Assembly: GCA_019155205.2 (NCBI GenBank)
Contig: JAHNZQ020000016.1
Span: 1,522,420-1,586,419 of the forward strand
Reading direction: 5' to 3'
DNA length: 64,000 nt
DNA from: Gracilaria vermiculophylla
Taxonomy: Eukaryota; Rhodophyta; Florideophyceae; Gracilariales; Gracilariaceae
The notes beneath the pieces were generated by a model, which was not told the origin of the DNA, searched no databases, and saw only the letters and a list, made by a program, of their open reading frames with translations. Positions within the stretch are counted from its first letter, which is position 1; the number at the start of each line of letters is the position of its first letter. Of this stretch, positions 19,459 to 29,147 are shown piece after piece. The translations under genes and the position numbers were made by a program.

Positions 19459-21021
19459 TCTAGCGAGAACAATAAAAGAGCTTCCCACGAGCATACACTA
19501 CGCCGAGCGTAAGGCGAGGAGGGGGCATCTTCTTCGTGCAAGTTATGTGACAAACGCGCTTGAACCGAGTGACAAAATGGCAACAAAAGTGATAAACAGT
19601 GGCTGTGTACTGCTTCGGCATTTTAAGCCGAGTTGGTCTCCTATTGTACAGCTCCTCTATTGCTACGTTTGCGATTGGCGTCAGAAGCGCCCAAGCAAAA
19701 AAAAAAAAAAGGAAAGGAACACACAGGCGCGCAAAGATTCAAGGACTCCATGCCTTGCGTGATCGACAGCCGCAGTGCGACAGAAATCCACGGACGGCCA
19801 CAAACTCCTTAGAAGAGTTGGTTTGGTGTACAGTTCCACTGGTTGCATGTTGGGTTTGGAACAGATGAATACACGATGGGGAGCCAAACCCAGGAAACCT
19901 TAAGAATCTAGTTTAGCTAAAGACATATGATTACTTCATGTACAGCGCTGAAGGTTTGGAATTCCATTGCAGAATTCTGCTTTTATCCGGTAACCTGAGA
20001 ACAACATGTCTCTTGATGAGACTAAACTAACCGTCAGGAAACGTTGTGGACTTTTTCGTGCCACTTGCCCACGGTAGATCTGACGAATTCAGTTCACCCA
20101 ACATATTTTTCTTACCTTGGCTTGAATTGCAGGTCTGTTCGTCCTCTCATATCCTCCGCAACGAAGGCGCTATCCTTTAAACATGACAAGAGGAAGTGCC
20201 CCGGCGTGATTTGTGTTTTGTAGTGTTGCAACATGTAAGTAGTTTTAAGCAGCGACTGTTGTCTTTCCTGAATTCGAGAAATTGCGAAGAATACTAATCC
20301 TGAACCTCAAAGAATTCCATAACGTCGAACCGATGATCATCGTCGTGAATTCTTAGTATGACCCAACTTGAGTCAATACACGTTGCTCGGCATATCTATG
20401 AAACAATTGATTCGCTCTACTATAGGGAAGGCTTTTACTTGTACGAAGTTGACTTACGCTTCCATGTGAGTAGATCGGTATGCTCCAAGATTGAAAGCAA
20501 CTCTGCATGACCGTGACAGTTGGCTCCTGACCTCTTTGGCAAGCGCCTGATTTAATTGCAAACTAGTCTCACTTTTGCGAGATTCGTTTCAGCAGGATGC
20601 CCTTCCAGTAGAGGGAAAACGCAGGCGCAATGCACGGAAGGCTTTCCTTCTGCGTTTTGTCTACTCCCGTTGTCTCAAGATATCACTTGCGCCTTTTGAT
20701 GCTTTGCACGACGGTAGTTGTGTTGCTGGGAGACATGTTCTCGTGTCACGGAGTTATCACGGAGTTATCACGGAGTTATCACGGAGTTATGGTTTGATTT
20801 CAGTTTCAGATTTTCGTTCAACAGATTTATAATTTCTTTCTTCATTCTCCGTGGACTGGACTTTGTCTAAATATATTCATGAAGATTCTGTTCCGTTAAA
20901 GAATGCTCGCTGCTTCAGCACGAAGTAGCTCAAAATTTCTCGAGATCTACATGCGCAGCGACTCAAGAAGAATATCAGAGACGAATATTCCAGAAACGCC
21001 TATCCCATTCATTCGAGAAGA
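19459..21021. other. intergenic between tandem glycosyltransferases
   Basis: AT-richer spacer with no believable gene. It contains an A13 run near 19697 and a 4 x 11 bp tandem repeat at 20746-20789. Confidence 0.6.
20746..20789. repeat. 11-bp tandem repeat TCACGGAGTTA, 4 perfect copies
   Basis: Four perfect consecutive copies lie about 230 bp upstream of the second glycosyltransferase start, within its likely promoter. Confidence 0.92.
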
Positions 21022-23208
21022 ATGCACCCCTTTGACCGCGGCGGTGCGAAGGGGGCACATTGCCGGGTAGGACTTGACCATGCTTTCGTAGAGAGACTCG
21101 GAAGAAGATCAAAGCTCAACAAACCATTCCAAACGCCTCAGTTTTGTCTGTTTACCTGGGCTTTGTTGCTTTTGCTTTTGTACATAGACACAAGTCTACT
21201 TCCGACAATTCGCAGCTTCCCAGTTACTTCATTAGAAGAACGATCGGAATCAAGTATCTTTGATGCTGCAAACCTCTATCACTCCAATATACCCAACGAA
21301 CCCGAATCGTTTGACATTGAAATATTTTCAGCGCCAAAACCTTTTGTTGGAGAAGATCGCAACGTAAATCTGCGAGCAATTAGATCATGGCAAAGATTAA
21401 CCCCAAGACCAAGAATCACTCTCCTTGGATACGAAACTGGATATGCAGAGGTGGCCGATGAGTATGGCCTGGGTATAAAATCTGTCGACAAGAATTTTCT
21501 GGGAGTTCCTCTTTTCAATTCCATGTTTCATGTCGCCAACTCTTCGAAAGCCGATGTTGCTGTCATTATCAATGGTGATATCATTTTGATAAACGACTTC
21601 ATTTCCACCATGAGGAAAGTCAGGTCGAGATTCAAAAACTATCTTGTGGTTAGTGCTAGGTACGATTTGGAGGAACTGCCGCATACCTTGAACGAAGAAA
21701 CCCATGATTACGAAAACGAGCTACGACAATACACCCTAAGTCATGGAAAACTTCACACATATGGAGGAATGGATTTATGGGCTTGGAACCCGAACGGACC
21801 TCCATTGTTTGACCAACAGATGCCACCATTTATATTTGGTAGAGGAAAATACGACAATTGGCTTACCCATGAAACAATAGCAGCCGGCCGACGACAAGTT
21901 ATTGATGCCTCCGAGTCTGTGATGAGTGTCCATATCCGTCATGATCATAACCGAGTGTCTCAGTCCGGAAAATCAGGCCTACAAGACACATTCTGGTCCG
22001 AAGGAAAAAGATCAAAGTTTGAACTTTTTGTCAACATCTATCTCAGCGCTCGGTTCGGATCCTATGAAAATCAGATGGGAAACATTTTGTATGCTCCTTG
22101 GCGAATGGCGAGATGTCTCGAGGCCGATGGATCCTGTTTAGTACGGCGAATTCGGCCTGGTATCTGTAACTGTGAATATTCTCCGTCTTCCATGGGAACA
22201 CAGACTGATCCTACATTCAAGCATGGGTCAAGAATGATAAAGTGTGGTAGTATTTCATATGAAACGAAGGAGGACTACGAAATACCGGTCATGGTTTCGG
22301 CTTCTGAAAAAGAACCAGAAAATTTCGGGCTTCCTTTGACCTTTCGAACAGTCATTGAACGCGTCGCTGAGGACAACACAGTGATTCTTTCAGCAATGAA
22401 TTACGGGTATCGGAACATGATGATGAACTGGGTTTGCAACATGAGGCAGCTGAATATTTCGAATTTTGTCGTAGCAGCGTTTGATGCCGAGCTCTACCGG
22501 TATGCTTTCTTGAGGGGACTTCCAGTGTACTTGGAGACCAGTGTGATGTCAAACACAACCCTTTCGGATGCGGTCTATGGGAGTGATACTTTCAAGGAAC
22601 TGACTAAAATGAAGTCTAGAATTGTTCTAAGAGTGCTTAAAGAAGGCTATGACGTGGTATGGACGGATACAGACATAGTTTGGTTTCAAAATCCTTTAAA
22701 TGATTTAAAAAGCTACTATTCAGACGTCGCAGTCCAGTCAAATGCCCGTGATGATGAGGATGCCAATGCCAAAAGAAGGATTAACTCGGGATTCTACTTT
22801 GTTCGGAGCAACAGCAGATCTGTGAGGGCTTTTGAGGATATCATAGCTTACGCGAAACGATCAAAAATGTCAGAGCAGCCATGTTTCTATGACGTCATTT
22901 GTGGCAAGAATGGTGAGAGAACCGTTGGAAATGACCGCTGTGTGTACAATGGTTTGAGTTTGCAGCTCTTAGATCGTGGGCTTTACCCTAATGGAGTTAC
23001 TCACAGTATGTGGGCATTGCCTGCAGGATCAATACTCTGGCAGTTTCCGAACATATTAATAATTCATAATAACTGGATAAAGGGCTCAAAAGAGAAAGAA
23101 AAGCGATTCGAGAGGCATGGGTACATCATGTTCAACAAAGACCTCGGGATTTGCAGGCACATATCTTTGTCGACAAAATTCTTTCCGTTATCATCTCAGA
23201 TGGTGTGA
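21022..23208 (+). CDS. type II membrane glycosyltransferase, copy B of tandem pair
   Basis: A 728-residue paralogue of the upstream gene, alignable by eye over nearly the whole luminal region. Shared blocks include SAPKPF, GED, LGYETGY, VDKNFLGVPLFNSMF, GGMD, FIFGRGKYDNWLTHETIAAG and SEQPCFYDV. The membrane anchor is at about residues 41-55, after a longer and unrelated N-terminal tail. The DxD is D549-T-D551 in WTDTDIVWFQNP, and the PF03407-type block RRINSGFYFVRSN follows. All active-site-type residues seen in copy A are kept, so it is likely functional. Its codons are AT-richer than those of copy A. ATG 21022 is the first in frame. The tandem arrangement suggests duplication followed by specialisation for a different acceptor or growth condition. 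Confidence 0.85.
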   Translation: MHPFDRGGAKGAHCRVGLDHAFVERLGRRSKLNKPFQTPQFCLFTWALLLLLLYIDTSLLPTIRSFPVTSLEERSESSIFDAANLYHSNIPNEPESFDIEIFSAPKPFVGEDRNVNLRAIRSWQRLTPRPRITLLGYETGYAEVADEYGLGIKSVDKNFLGVPLFNSMFHVANSSKADVAVIINGDIILINDFISTMRKVRSRFKNYLVVSARYDLEELPHTLNEETHDYENELRQYTLSHGKLHTYGGMDLWAWNPNGPPLFDQQMPPFIFGRGKYDNWLTHETIAAGRRQVIDASESVMSVHIRHDHNRVSQSGKSGLQDTFWSEGKRSKFELFVNIYLSARFGSYENQMGNILYAPWRMARCLEADGSCLVRRIRPGICNCEYSPSSMGTQTDPTFKHGSRMIKCGSISYETKEDYEIPVMVSASEKEPENFGLPLTFRTVIERVAEDNTVILSAMNYGYRNMMMNWVCNMRQLNISNFVVAAFDAELYRYAFLRGLPVYLETSVMSNTTLSDAVYGSDTFKELTKMKSRIVLRVLKEGYDVVWTDTDIVWFQNPLNDLKSYYSDVAVQSNARDDEDANAKRRINSGFYFVRSNSRSVRAFEDIIAYAKRSKMSEQPCFYDVICGKNGERTVGNDRCVYNGLSLQLLDRGLYPNGVTHSMWALPAGSILWQFPNILIIHNNWIKGSKEKEKRFERHGYIMFNKDLGICRHISLSTKFFPLSSQMV

Positions 23209-23709
23209 AAATCTGCGTTATGGCAAGAGGGACTATACATTATCGTTACAAAAGCAAAGAGTTAGAGCCTATGAGTTCTTCTTTGTTACATGACAGGAAC
23301 TATCCCGTTTGGACATTACACCTCATGACATGAATATATCCAAAGTCGGATGGATAATCATGCACGAATTTATTGGATTGAACTGCTTTCAAGATATTTG
23401 GGACATCAGCAACAAAAATAAACTATTTCTTGAGACTCTTTGACCAGAACAATAGCTAGTGGAAGTAAGGCACTTCGCATCAGTCGAAGATCGCATCTTT
23501 CAACATAGTTTGCTAGAAGCTGCATCACACGAGTTCTCTACTCCGCTTGGATATTTTATACGGAGTTCCTCGAACTCAAAGTGTCTATTAGAAGATGGAC
23601 CGATTGAAAGATCCCGTACAACGGAAACCATCCAATGCGAAAAAGTAATCCTCGAGCAGTTCTAGTTGTCGCCCAATATGACAATGGAGTTTTTGCATGA
23701 TTGCCACAG
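23209..23709. other. intergenic between convergent genes
   Basis: Nothing beyond short ORFs was seen. It probably carries the 3' UTRs of copy B and the INO80B-like gene. Confidence 0.6.
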
Positions 23710-25047
23710 TTATATTGCGGCGGCGGAAGTTGTAGCGCATGGAAACACTCGCTTTCCGGTCTTTGGATCTCGTTTGCACAGTGGGGGATAAACGGCTTTC
23801 AGACTTTTCTTCAAATACGGAGGAACAACAGCATCTTTAGGAATGGAAAGAGTGGATCCCTCCTTGTTGCTGACATACCTCATGCACCCGTCCCGCATCT
23901 CATTCTGCGTGAGACGAACTTCAACCTGTGCAGCTCTCGCCTCTGTCGCTAGAGTGAGCTTCTTTCTTTTCGAAGTCACACCTCTCAACACTTTGTCTAC
24001 CATAGCTGCCCTCTTCTCCCTATTCCTTTTCTCCGATACCATTTGACGAAGTCTTGCCTTCTGCTGTCTCTTCATCTCCATTTCTTCATCATGATCCCAT
24101 TCTTCTTGAACGTCCTTCTTCTTTGTCTTTGGAGAGCCAAGCTTCGAGTACTCGAGCTTCACTGTTTCACCCTGTAAAGCTCTTTGCCTGCTTGTGAGCC
24201 TTCTGGGTTTTTTTAGCTTCGGTTCCTCAGATGATTCACTCTTGAAATCTTCAGAATCATCTTTGCCTACTTCAGCCTCCAACTCGGCGAGAATATCTGT
24301 TTGTCCTTTGTTGATTTCACTACCTTCGTTGTCACCACTATCGTTTGTAAAATCATTGCTTTCGTCGTTTCCGTCTCTGTTCCCGTTGTCATCATCTTGA
24401 TTAGCATCTCTACTGTCACTGCTGCTCTCCCTGATAGTCTTTCGTCTTTTCTTGGAACGTGAAACTGACATGCCCTTTGAAACATCGTCATCATCTTCCA
24501 TGTCGAGGTCTCCATCACCTTCATCATCGCCATCCTCGTCTCCATTGTCATCTTCGTTTCCATCATCATTGTCATCGTCATCGTCTTTTTCCTCATTCAT
24601 ATCCTCCTCATCCTCCTCGTCTTCCTCGTCCTCCTCCATCATATCCGCACTCGATTCATTCTCATCCTTCACGTAAAAATCATCTTTGCTCTCAGTGTCC
24701 GGGACGGCTTCGTCGTCATCGTCATCCTCTTCGTAATCATCGTCGTCATCTATGAGCTTTCGAGCTTTTTGGGCGTGGCGCGATGTTCGACGGACAGCGA
24801 CAAACGATTCGTTCCCGTCGTCTTCGCTGTTTGCAGAGTCCTCTCGGAAGTTTTTCCGCGCAACACGACGTCGTGCTGATTGTCTGATAGGACGTTTCTC
24901 GGCGACTTGCGAATCGCGTTTATTGCTCTTACCAGCGGAGCGACTTGGTCGGGGAACAGGCGGCTTGGCTCCGCTGCTTCGACGAACACGCGGTACGGCG
25001 GGCAGTTTGCCAACTTCATCACTGCTGAAAGAATCCGGAGGCGACAT
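23710..25047 (-). CDS. INO80 complex subunit B / Ies2-like (PAPA-1) protein
   Basis: A 445-residue nuclear protein. The N-terminal 90 residues are basic. A very long acidic segment follows (about 95-200, runs of D and E), then a Lys/Ser-rich linker and a PAPA-1-type region: LTSRQRALQG, then EEMEMKRQQKARLRQMVSEK with further basic helix and VLRGVTSKRKK. The C-terminal part, MRYVSNKEGSTLSIP and YPPLCKRDPKTGKRVFPC, matches the end of INO80B/Ies2, where the YxS...G.TLS.P block precedes a small zinc-binding module. Only two Cys remain in that module (PLC and FPC), so the zinc finger looks reduced. Ies2 stimulates the ATPase of the INO80 nucleosome remodeller. It is one exon from ATG 25047. Confidence 0.8.
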   Translation of the reverse strand: MSPPDSFSSDEVGKLPAVPRVRRSSGAKPPVPRPSRSAGKSNKRDSQVAEKRPIRQSARRRVARKNFREDSANSEDDGNESFVAVRRTSRHAQKARKLIDDDDDYEEDDDDDEAVPDTESKDDFYVKDENESSADMMEEDEEDEEDEEDMNEEKDDDDDNDDGNEDDNGDEDGDDEGDGDLDMEDDDDVSKGMSVSRSKKRRKTIRESSSDSRDANQDDDNGNRDGNDESNDFTNDSGDNEGSEINKGQTDILAELEAEVGKDDSEDFKSESSEEPKLKKPRRLTSRQRALQGETVKLEYSKLGSPKTKKKDVQEEWDHDEEMEMKRQQKARLRQMVSEKRNREKRAAMVDKVLRGVTSKRKKLTLATEARAAQVEVRLTQNEMRDGCMRYVSNKEGSTLSIPKDAVVPPYLKKSLKAVYPPLCKRDPKTGKRVFPCATTSAAAI

Positions 25048-25635
25048 GGCCGGCCAACTCTGTCGAAGAATGGCAAGAAGTATGCACGCAACTGTCCAGC
25101 GTTATCTGGAGTTTATAGCGGCAGTGGAGACGACTACAAACTTGGAGACAAAATGGACGGCGTTCTCGCACAAGGTGGAAAGGGGAACTCGAGCCGTTCG
25201 GAACCGCGCCCCATCAGCCGATCGAGGAAACGTGGAGTTTGTGGGCATTTCACCGTGTGCAGTCGAGCAACCCCCCCTCGTATTGCACGCCTCTTTCGGG
25301 CTGCGCACTGTCGTCGATTTTTGTTGTTCGGGGCTCTGTCAACAGCAGAGTTTCAGCGATACAAAAATTCGGCGGCGCGTCCGCCGCGTTGAACCACAGG
25401 ATAAAATGAATGCAAAGCTTTATTCCGGATAAACTCCATCAAAGAAATATGTGGTAATCGCAGGGTTACCGCGCGAACGGACTTCAGCAGGTGAAGGTCC
25501 CCAAAATGGTATTGTTGGACAACAAATACATTAGCCAACAAGGGCGGCACTTCTGAAGTGTAAAGAAATGAGCGAACCTTTTCAGGAGATTTGGAAATCG
25601 ATTATCCTCGGTTTTAGAAGCAGAACGCTATTATC

Positions 25636-25659
25636 CTTGCTTCTGGTAGCAGAAGCAAG
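25636..25659. repeat. inverted repeat, 10-bp stem, 4-nt loop
   Basis: CTTGCTTCTG, loop GTAG, then CAGAAGCAAG: a perfect 10-bp stem. It has no T tail and no adjacent gene end, so a role is not assigned. Confidence 0.9.
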
Positions 25660-25888
25660 TTGGGAGACATGGTGAAAGGACGTTTAGCCCGCAATGTATG
25701 CACAGCCATACGACGTGCCTCGGGGCGAGTTCTCAGGCGGTCTCTTGTCCGGTGGACAAGGTACCTAATAATCTCCATTCTGTCTTTTGTATGAAAACTG
25801 AACGCAATGGTTCTCGGTATGACAAGCTACATCGCTCGAGAACAGTTCTAAACGAAGCAATCACGAAAGAAATTCCACAGATATTCCC

Positions 25889-25919
25889 GAGTTTTGTCAA
25901 GAAGATCTTGACAAAACTC
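25889..25919. repeat. inverted repeat, 14-bp stem, 3-nt loop
   Basis: GAGTTTTGTCAAGA, loop AGA, then TCTTGACAAAACTC: a perfect 14-bp inverted repeat over 31 bp. It could form a stable hairpin or be the remnant of a palindromic element. Confidence 0.92.
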
Positions 25920-26698
25920 ATTTTCATGTCATTGACTTCATCAATTTGCTGAGTGGTTTGTAGGACACATGCTTGCTGAACTACTCTCACTGATTTGCTG
26001 AGTAGAGGATAGCAGTTCTGGTCCAGCTAAATATTGCACATCTCAGGAGCTCAAGTGCCATAGAATTCGGCGAAAAATGAGCGCGTTATTGTGCGAGTCC
26101 TATAACCTACACATCTACCGACTTAACTGCATGACGGTTGGTTGGTATAAGCATCCAGAGAGAATGTAACAAGGAACTTAAACTTTCTTCCCCATTGTTG
26201 CTTCGTAGGAAATTGATACTACCAGAGAGCACTCGCGGAGAACTCGAGTGATTCTCATGTGCCGGTTGCGGGGGTCTGTTTACAACATTCGAGGTATCCT
26301 CTGCGCCAGAGAACACCGCAGTCTTCCACACTTAAATACATGTGCTCGCGAGAATCGTTGTTGACAGCGACTGGACAGCAAATGTGCGGCGTATTAAAGC
26401 TCCATGAAACCTCTCGCCTTGACTTGACGTTGGTGCTGTGTGGCCAAATATCAGATCAAAGAGACAGCGAACACATAAAATTAATATGCGTGACTCCTCT
26501 GTCTCTCTGACCGCGTTTCCAATTAAAGCAATGTCACAACAATCATTTCAATAGCTTAAACTTCCATCGCCCGTTCGAATTCGACCATATCTCTAAAAGC
26601 GTACATGAGCTGCATCACGACCAGACCGATGTCTGCAATCATTCACCGATCAACTCACATCGATTCGCCCAAACATAACCCAAGGCATCATTACGAAC

Positions 26699-27892
26699 AT
26701 GAATCCCCGCACAAAATGTGTGAGCTTATACATACTAATCTTCCTTACTGTTCCTATACTGAGCAAATTGATTCCGGTCGTTCACACATCAGCTCAAGCA
26801 AAACGTTCCCCAGTGGATTCGAAACCGGTTGGCCTACCCTCCGCCGTCACGAGCAGAGATATCGTTCAAGAAAACCATGCGATGGACACAGTTGTGAATC
26901 CATTAGTTCGAACGTTCCCCGTCCAGAAGCCGACCTTTCTGCAGCGCGTTGTCACATGGTTCAAACAGGCACTCCCGTTTCGCTCTTCCGCCGCGCAAGA
27001 CGAGCTGAGCTCTGACTTCATACCCTCGTCGTCGCGAAGTTCACACACAGATTTTCGAGAGGCGCGCGTGGCGGATGTCGACGTCGCGTTCCAAAACCCA
27101 TTCGCGCCGCGAGCGCTGCGCGGAGTGGCGCTTCTGTTCCACGGCTGCTCGCAATCGGCCAAGGACTGGTTCCAACTGCCCGAGCACAAGATGATAAGCT
27201 TTCACCTGCTCAAGAAGCGCTTCGCGCTGCTGGCATTGACGTCGCAGAACCGCGTGACGGGGTGCTGGAGCACGCGCTTCCCCGGGGGTGAGAACGACGA
27301 TGTGATGCGGGTGAAGGTTGCGGTGCGCCAATGGGTTGCCGAGCAAGGATTGGCAGAGTCGACGGCACTGATCGGGGTGGGGGTGTCATCCGGGGCCACA
27401 CTGTTGAGCATCCTGTCATTAGATTTGCCAATCGTGAGTCAAGCGCTGTACCTGTCAGCCGGCAACCAACGAGCACTGAGAAACGCAACGAGCAAGTATC
27501 CAAGCACGCTGTTCGTGCACCAAGCCAACGACCACTATTACGCGCCACCGTCTTCAATTTCGGCGTCTCGTCACATTCTGGTTCGCAAAAAAGTTGCCAT
27601 GGTGGGAGAACTGTCTCTGGAGAGGGTTCCCTTCACGGGCACAACGTTCCACGAACACGAACCGCTTGTGACAAAACAAGTTTCGCAACAAATTTACGAG
27701 GCGGCGGATCAAAGCGAACGCAAAGTGGCTCAAGTTCTACGCGCAAACAAGTTGTCCGACGAGTCATTGCAGCGAAGCGTGCTGCAAATCGCACGGGTGA
27801 TGCGCGGGGCGCACGAACTGTCAGCGATGCACGTGGACAAGGTGACAAAATGGCTGGCGGCGCAGAGTAACAAGGCGGAGAAGAAGGAGTGA
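26699..27892 (+). CDS. secreted or lumenal alpha/beta-hydrolase-fold protein
   Basis: A 397-residue protein with an N-terminal hydrophobic segment (residues about 7-27) that is a signal peptide or anchor. The hydrolase core shows the oxyanion-type LLFHG (H148-G149), WST near residue 190, and a nucleophile elbow G228-V-S230-S-G232 that fits GxSxG with Ser230 as the likely nucleophile. A strand then YPSTLFVHQANDHYYAP suggests the acid residue, and HEHEP a possible catalytic His. The C-terminal 60 residues are helical. The substrate (ester, peptide or lipid) is unknown. ATG 26699 is the first in frame. The stop lies 23 bp from the stop of the IGP dehydratase on the other strand. Confidence 0.75.
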   Translation: MNPRTKCVSLYILIFLTVPILSKLIPVVHTSAQAKRSPVDSKPVGLPSAVTSRDIVQENHAMDTVVNPLVRTFPVQKPTFLQRVVTWFKQALPFRSSAAQDELSSDFIPSSSRSSHTDFREARVADVDVAFQNPFAPRALRGVALLFHGCSQSAKDWFQLPEHKMISFHLLKKRFALLALTSQNRVTGCWSTRFPGGENDDVMRVKVAVRQWVAEQGLAESTALIGVGVSSGATLLSILSLDLPIVSQALYLSAGNQRALRNATSKYPSTLFVHQANDHYYAPPSSISASRHILVRKKVAMVGELSLERVPFTGTTFHEHEPLVTKQVSQQIYEAADQSERKVAQVLRANKLSDESLQRSVLQIARVMRGAHELSAMHVDKVTKWLAAQSNKAEKKE

Positions 27893-27915
27893 GGGTGGGG
27901 TGAGGCGGAAGAAAA

Positions 27916-28749
27916 TCACGGGGTTGGGCTAGATTCAAGGGCGGCAGCGTCGGTGAGGACACCCTTCGAACTGGGGATGGAGTTGATGGCGCGGGGGTCA
28001 TACTCGAGTGCCATTCTCATAGCCCTGGCAAAGGACTTGAAGCTGGCCTCGATTATGTGATGACTATTGATACCCGAGCGTTGAATGACATGTAAAGTGA
28101 TTTGGGCGTTTGCGGCGACGGCATGATAAAACTCGCGAACGAGCTGAGTGTCGTAGGTGCCGACCCTTTGGGTGGGAATGTCAAGCAAGTAGTGGCAGTA
28201 GGGGCGGCCCGAAAAGTCAAGCACAACCTCGACAAGGCTCTCATCGAGCGGGGCAACAAAGTGGCCAAAGCGGCGAATGCCCTTCTTGTCGGCCAGGGCG
28301 TTGGAGAGGGCGATTCCGAGCGTGATGGCCACGTCCTCATTGGTGTGGTGGTCGTCGATCCACAAGTCGCCCTTGGCGCGCAGGTGGAGGTCGAACAGGC
28401 CGTGCGAACAGAGCTGGGCCAGCATGTGATCCAAAAAGGGAATGCCGCTGTCTACGTCGCAGACGCCGGTGCCGTCGACATTGAGCGTAAGGGTGATGGC
28501 GGTTTCGCGCGTGGTGCGCGAGACGGTGGCGGTGCGCGGCGGGAGCGGGGGTTGGGCGGGACGGGCGGGATGGGCAGGTTGCGCAGGCGCGGCGGCAGGG
28601 GTGGGACGCGGGGCGGGGGCGGGGGCGGAGGGCTGGGAAGCGCGACAGACGGGGGCCGCGCGCGGAGGCGGCGCCAAGGCTTCGATGCGCGCGCGTTGGC
28701 GGGGCGCGCGCAGCAGCGGCGTCAAGCAGCAGAACGCGGACGCACTCAT
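27916..28749 (-). CDS. imidazoleglycerol-phosphate dehydratase, plastid-type
   Basis: A 277-residue enzyme of histidine synthesis that removes water from imidazoleglycerol phosphate to give imidazoleacetol phosphate. The metal-binding signatures are intact: [25 protein letters not shown] in the first half, and [16 protein letters not shown] in the second, the repeated His clusters that bind two Mn ions. The SGRPY block is also present. The first 75 or so residues ([20 protein letters not shown], then Ala/Pro-rich) are an extension absent from fungal and bacterial forms and look like a plastid transit peptide, as in plants and algae. The start at 28749 is favoured because the frame upstream translates only a (GGC)n repeat. 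It is convergent with the hydrolase. Confidence 0.95.
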   Translation of the reverse strand: MSASAFCCLTPLLRAPRQRARIEALAPPPRAAPVCRASQPSAPAPAPRPTPAAAPAQPAHPARPAQPPLPPRTATVSRTTRETAITLTLNVDGTGVCDVDSGIPFLDHMLAQLCSHGLFDLHLRAKGDLWIDDHHTNEDVAITLGIALSNALADKKGIRRFGHFVAPLDESLVEVVLDFSGRPYCHYLLDIPTQRVGTYDTQLVREFYHAVAANAQITLHVIQRSGINSHHIIEASFKSFARAMRMALEYDPRAINSIPSSKGVLTDAAALESSPTP

Positions 28750-28765
28750 GGCGACTGGCGTGCGA

Positions 28766-28766
<1 letters not shown>

Positions 28767-28807
<41 letters not shown>

Positions 28808-28821
28808 GCAGCAGCGGCGGC
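28767..28821. repeat. (GGC)n triplet tract in the IGP dehydratase leader
   Basis: GGC triplets with AGC interruptions start 18 bp upstream of the IGP dehydratase ATG, so they are probably in its 5' UTR. Confidence 0.88.
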
Positions 28822-28886
28822 AATGGTGGCGCGGCTGCTCTCCTGTGCGCAGGGGCCGCAGCGGCGGCGAGGCAAGGATAGACAAT

Positions 28887-29147
28887 TGCGCGTGGCCACG
28901 TGAACACGCGGCCAGCGTGCAGCAGCGACCAGAGCGGCGGCGGCACGGCACATGCACGCTCACTGTTGAGTTTGGCGCGTGGCCACGCGGACACGTGCCC
29001 AGCGTGGAACGGCCAGCAGAGCGGCGGCGGCATGGCACACGCACGCTCACTGTTGAGTATGGCGCGTGGCCACGCGGACACATGGCCAGCGTGGAGAGGC
29101 GAGCTAAGCGGCGCTGGCAAGGGACGCAGAGTGTGGTTTTGGGCGCG
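28887..29147. repeat. three 87-bp tandem units, each with palindrome CGTGGCCACG
   Basis: Three adjacent units of 87 bp. Each starts near GCGCGTGGCCACG; the first two also share a GCAC-GCTCACTGTTGAGT block at their ends, and the third is more diverged. The perfect 10-bp palindrome CGTGGCCACG occurs at 28891, 28978 and 29065, exactly 87 bp apart. Confidence 0.88.

Larger units (their letters stand above)
25048..26698. other. intergenic between divergent INO80B-like and hydrolase genes
   Basis: 1.65 kb with no credible ORF. It contains two perfect hairpin-forming inverted repeats, at 25636-25659 and 25889-25919, and otherwise unremarkable DNA. Confidence 0.6.
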
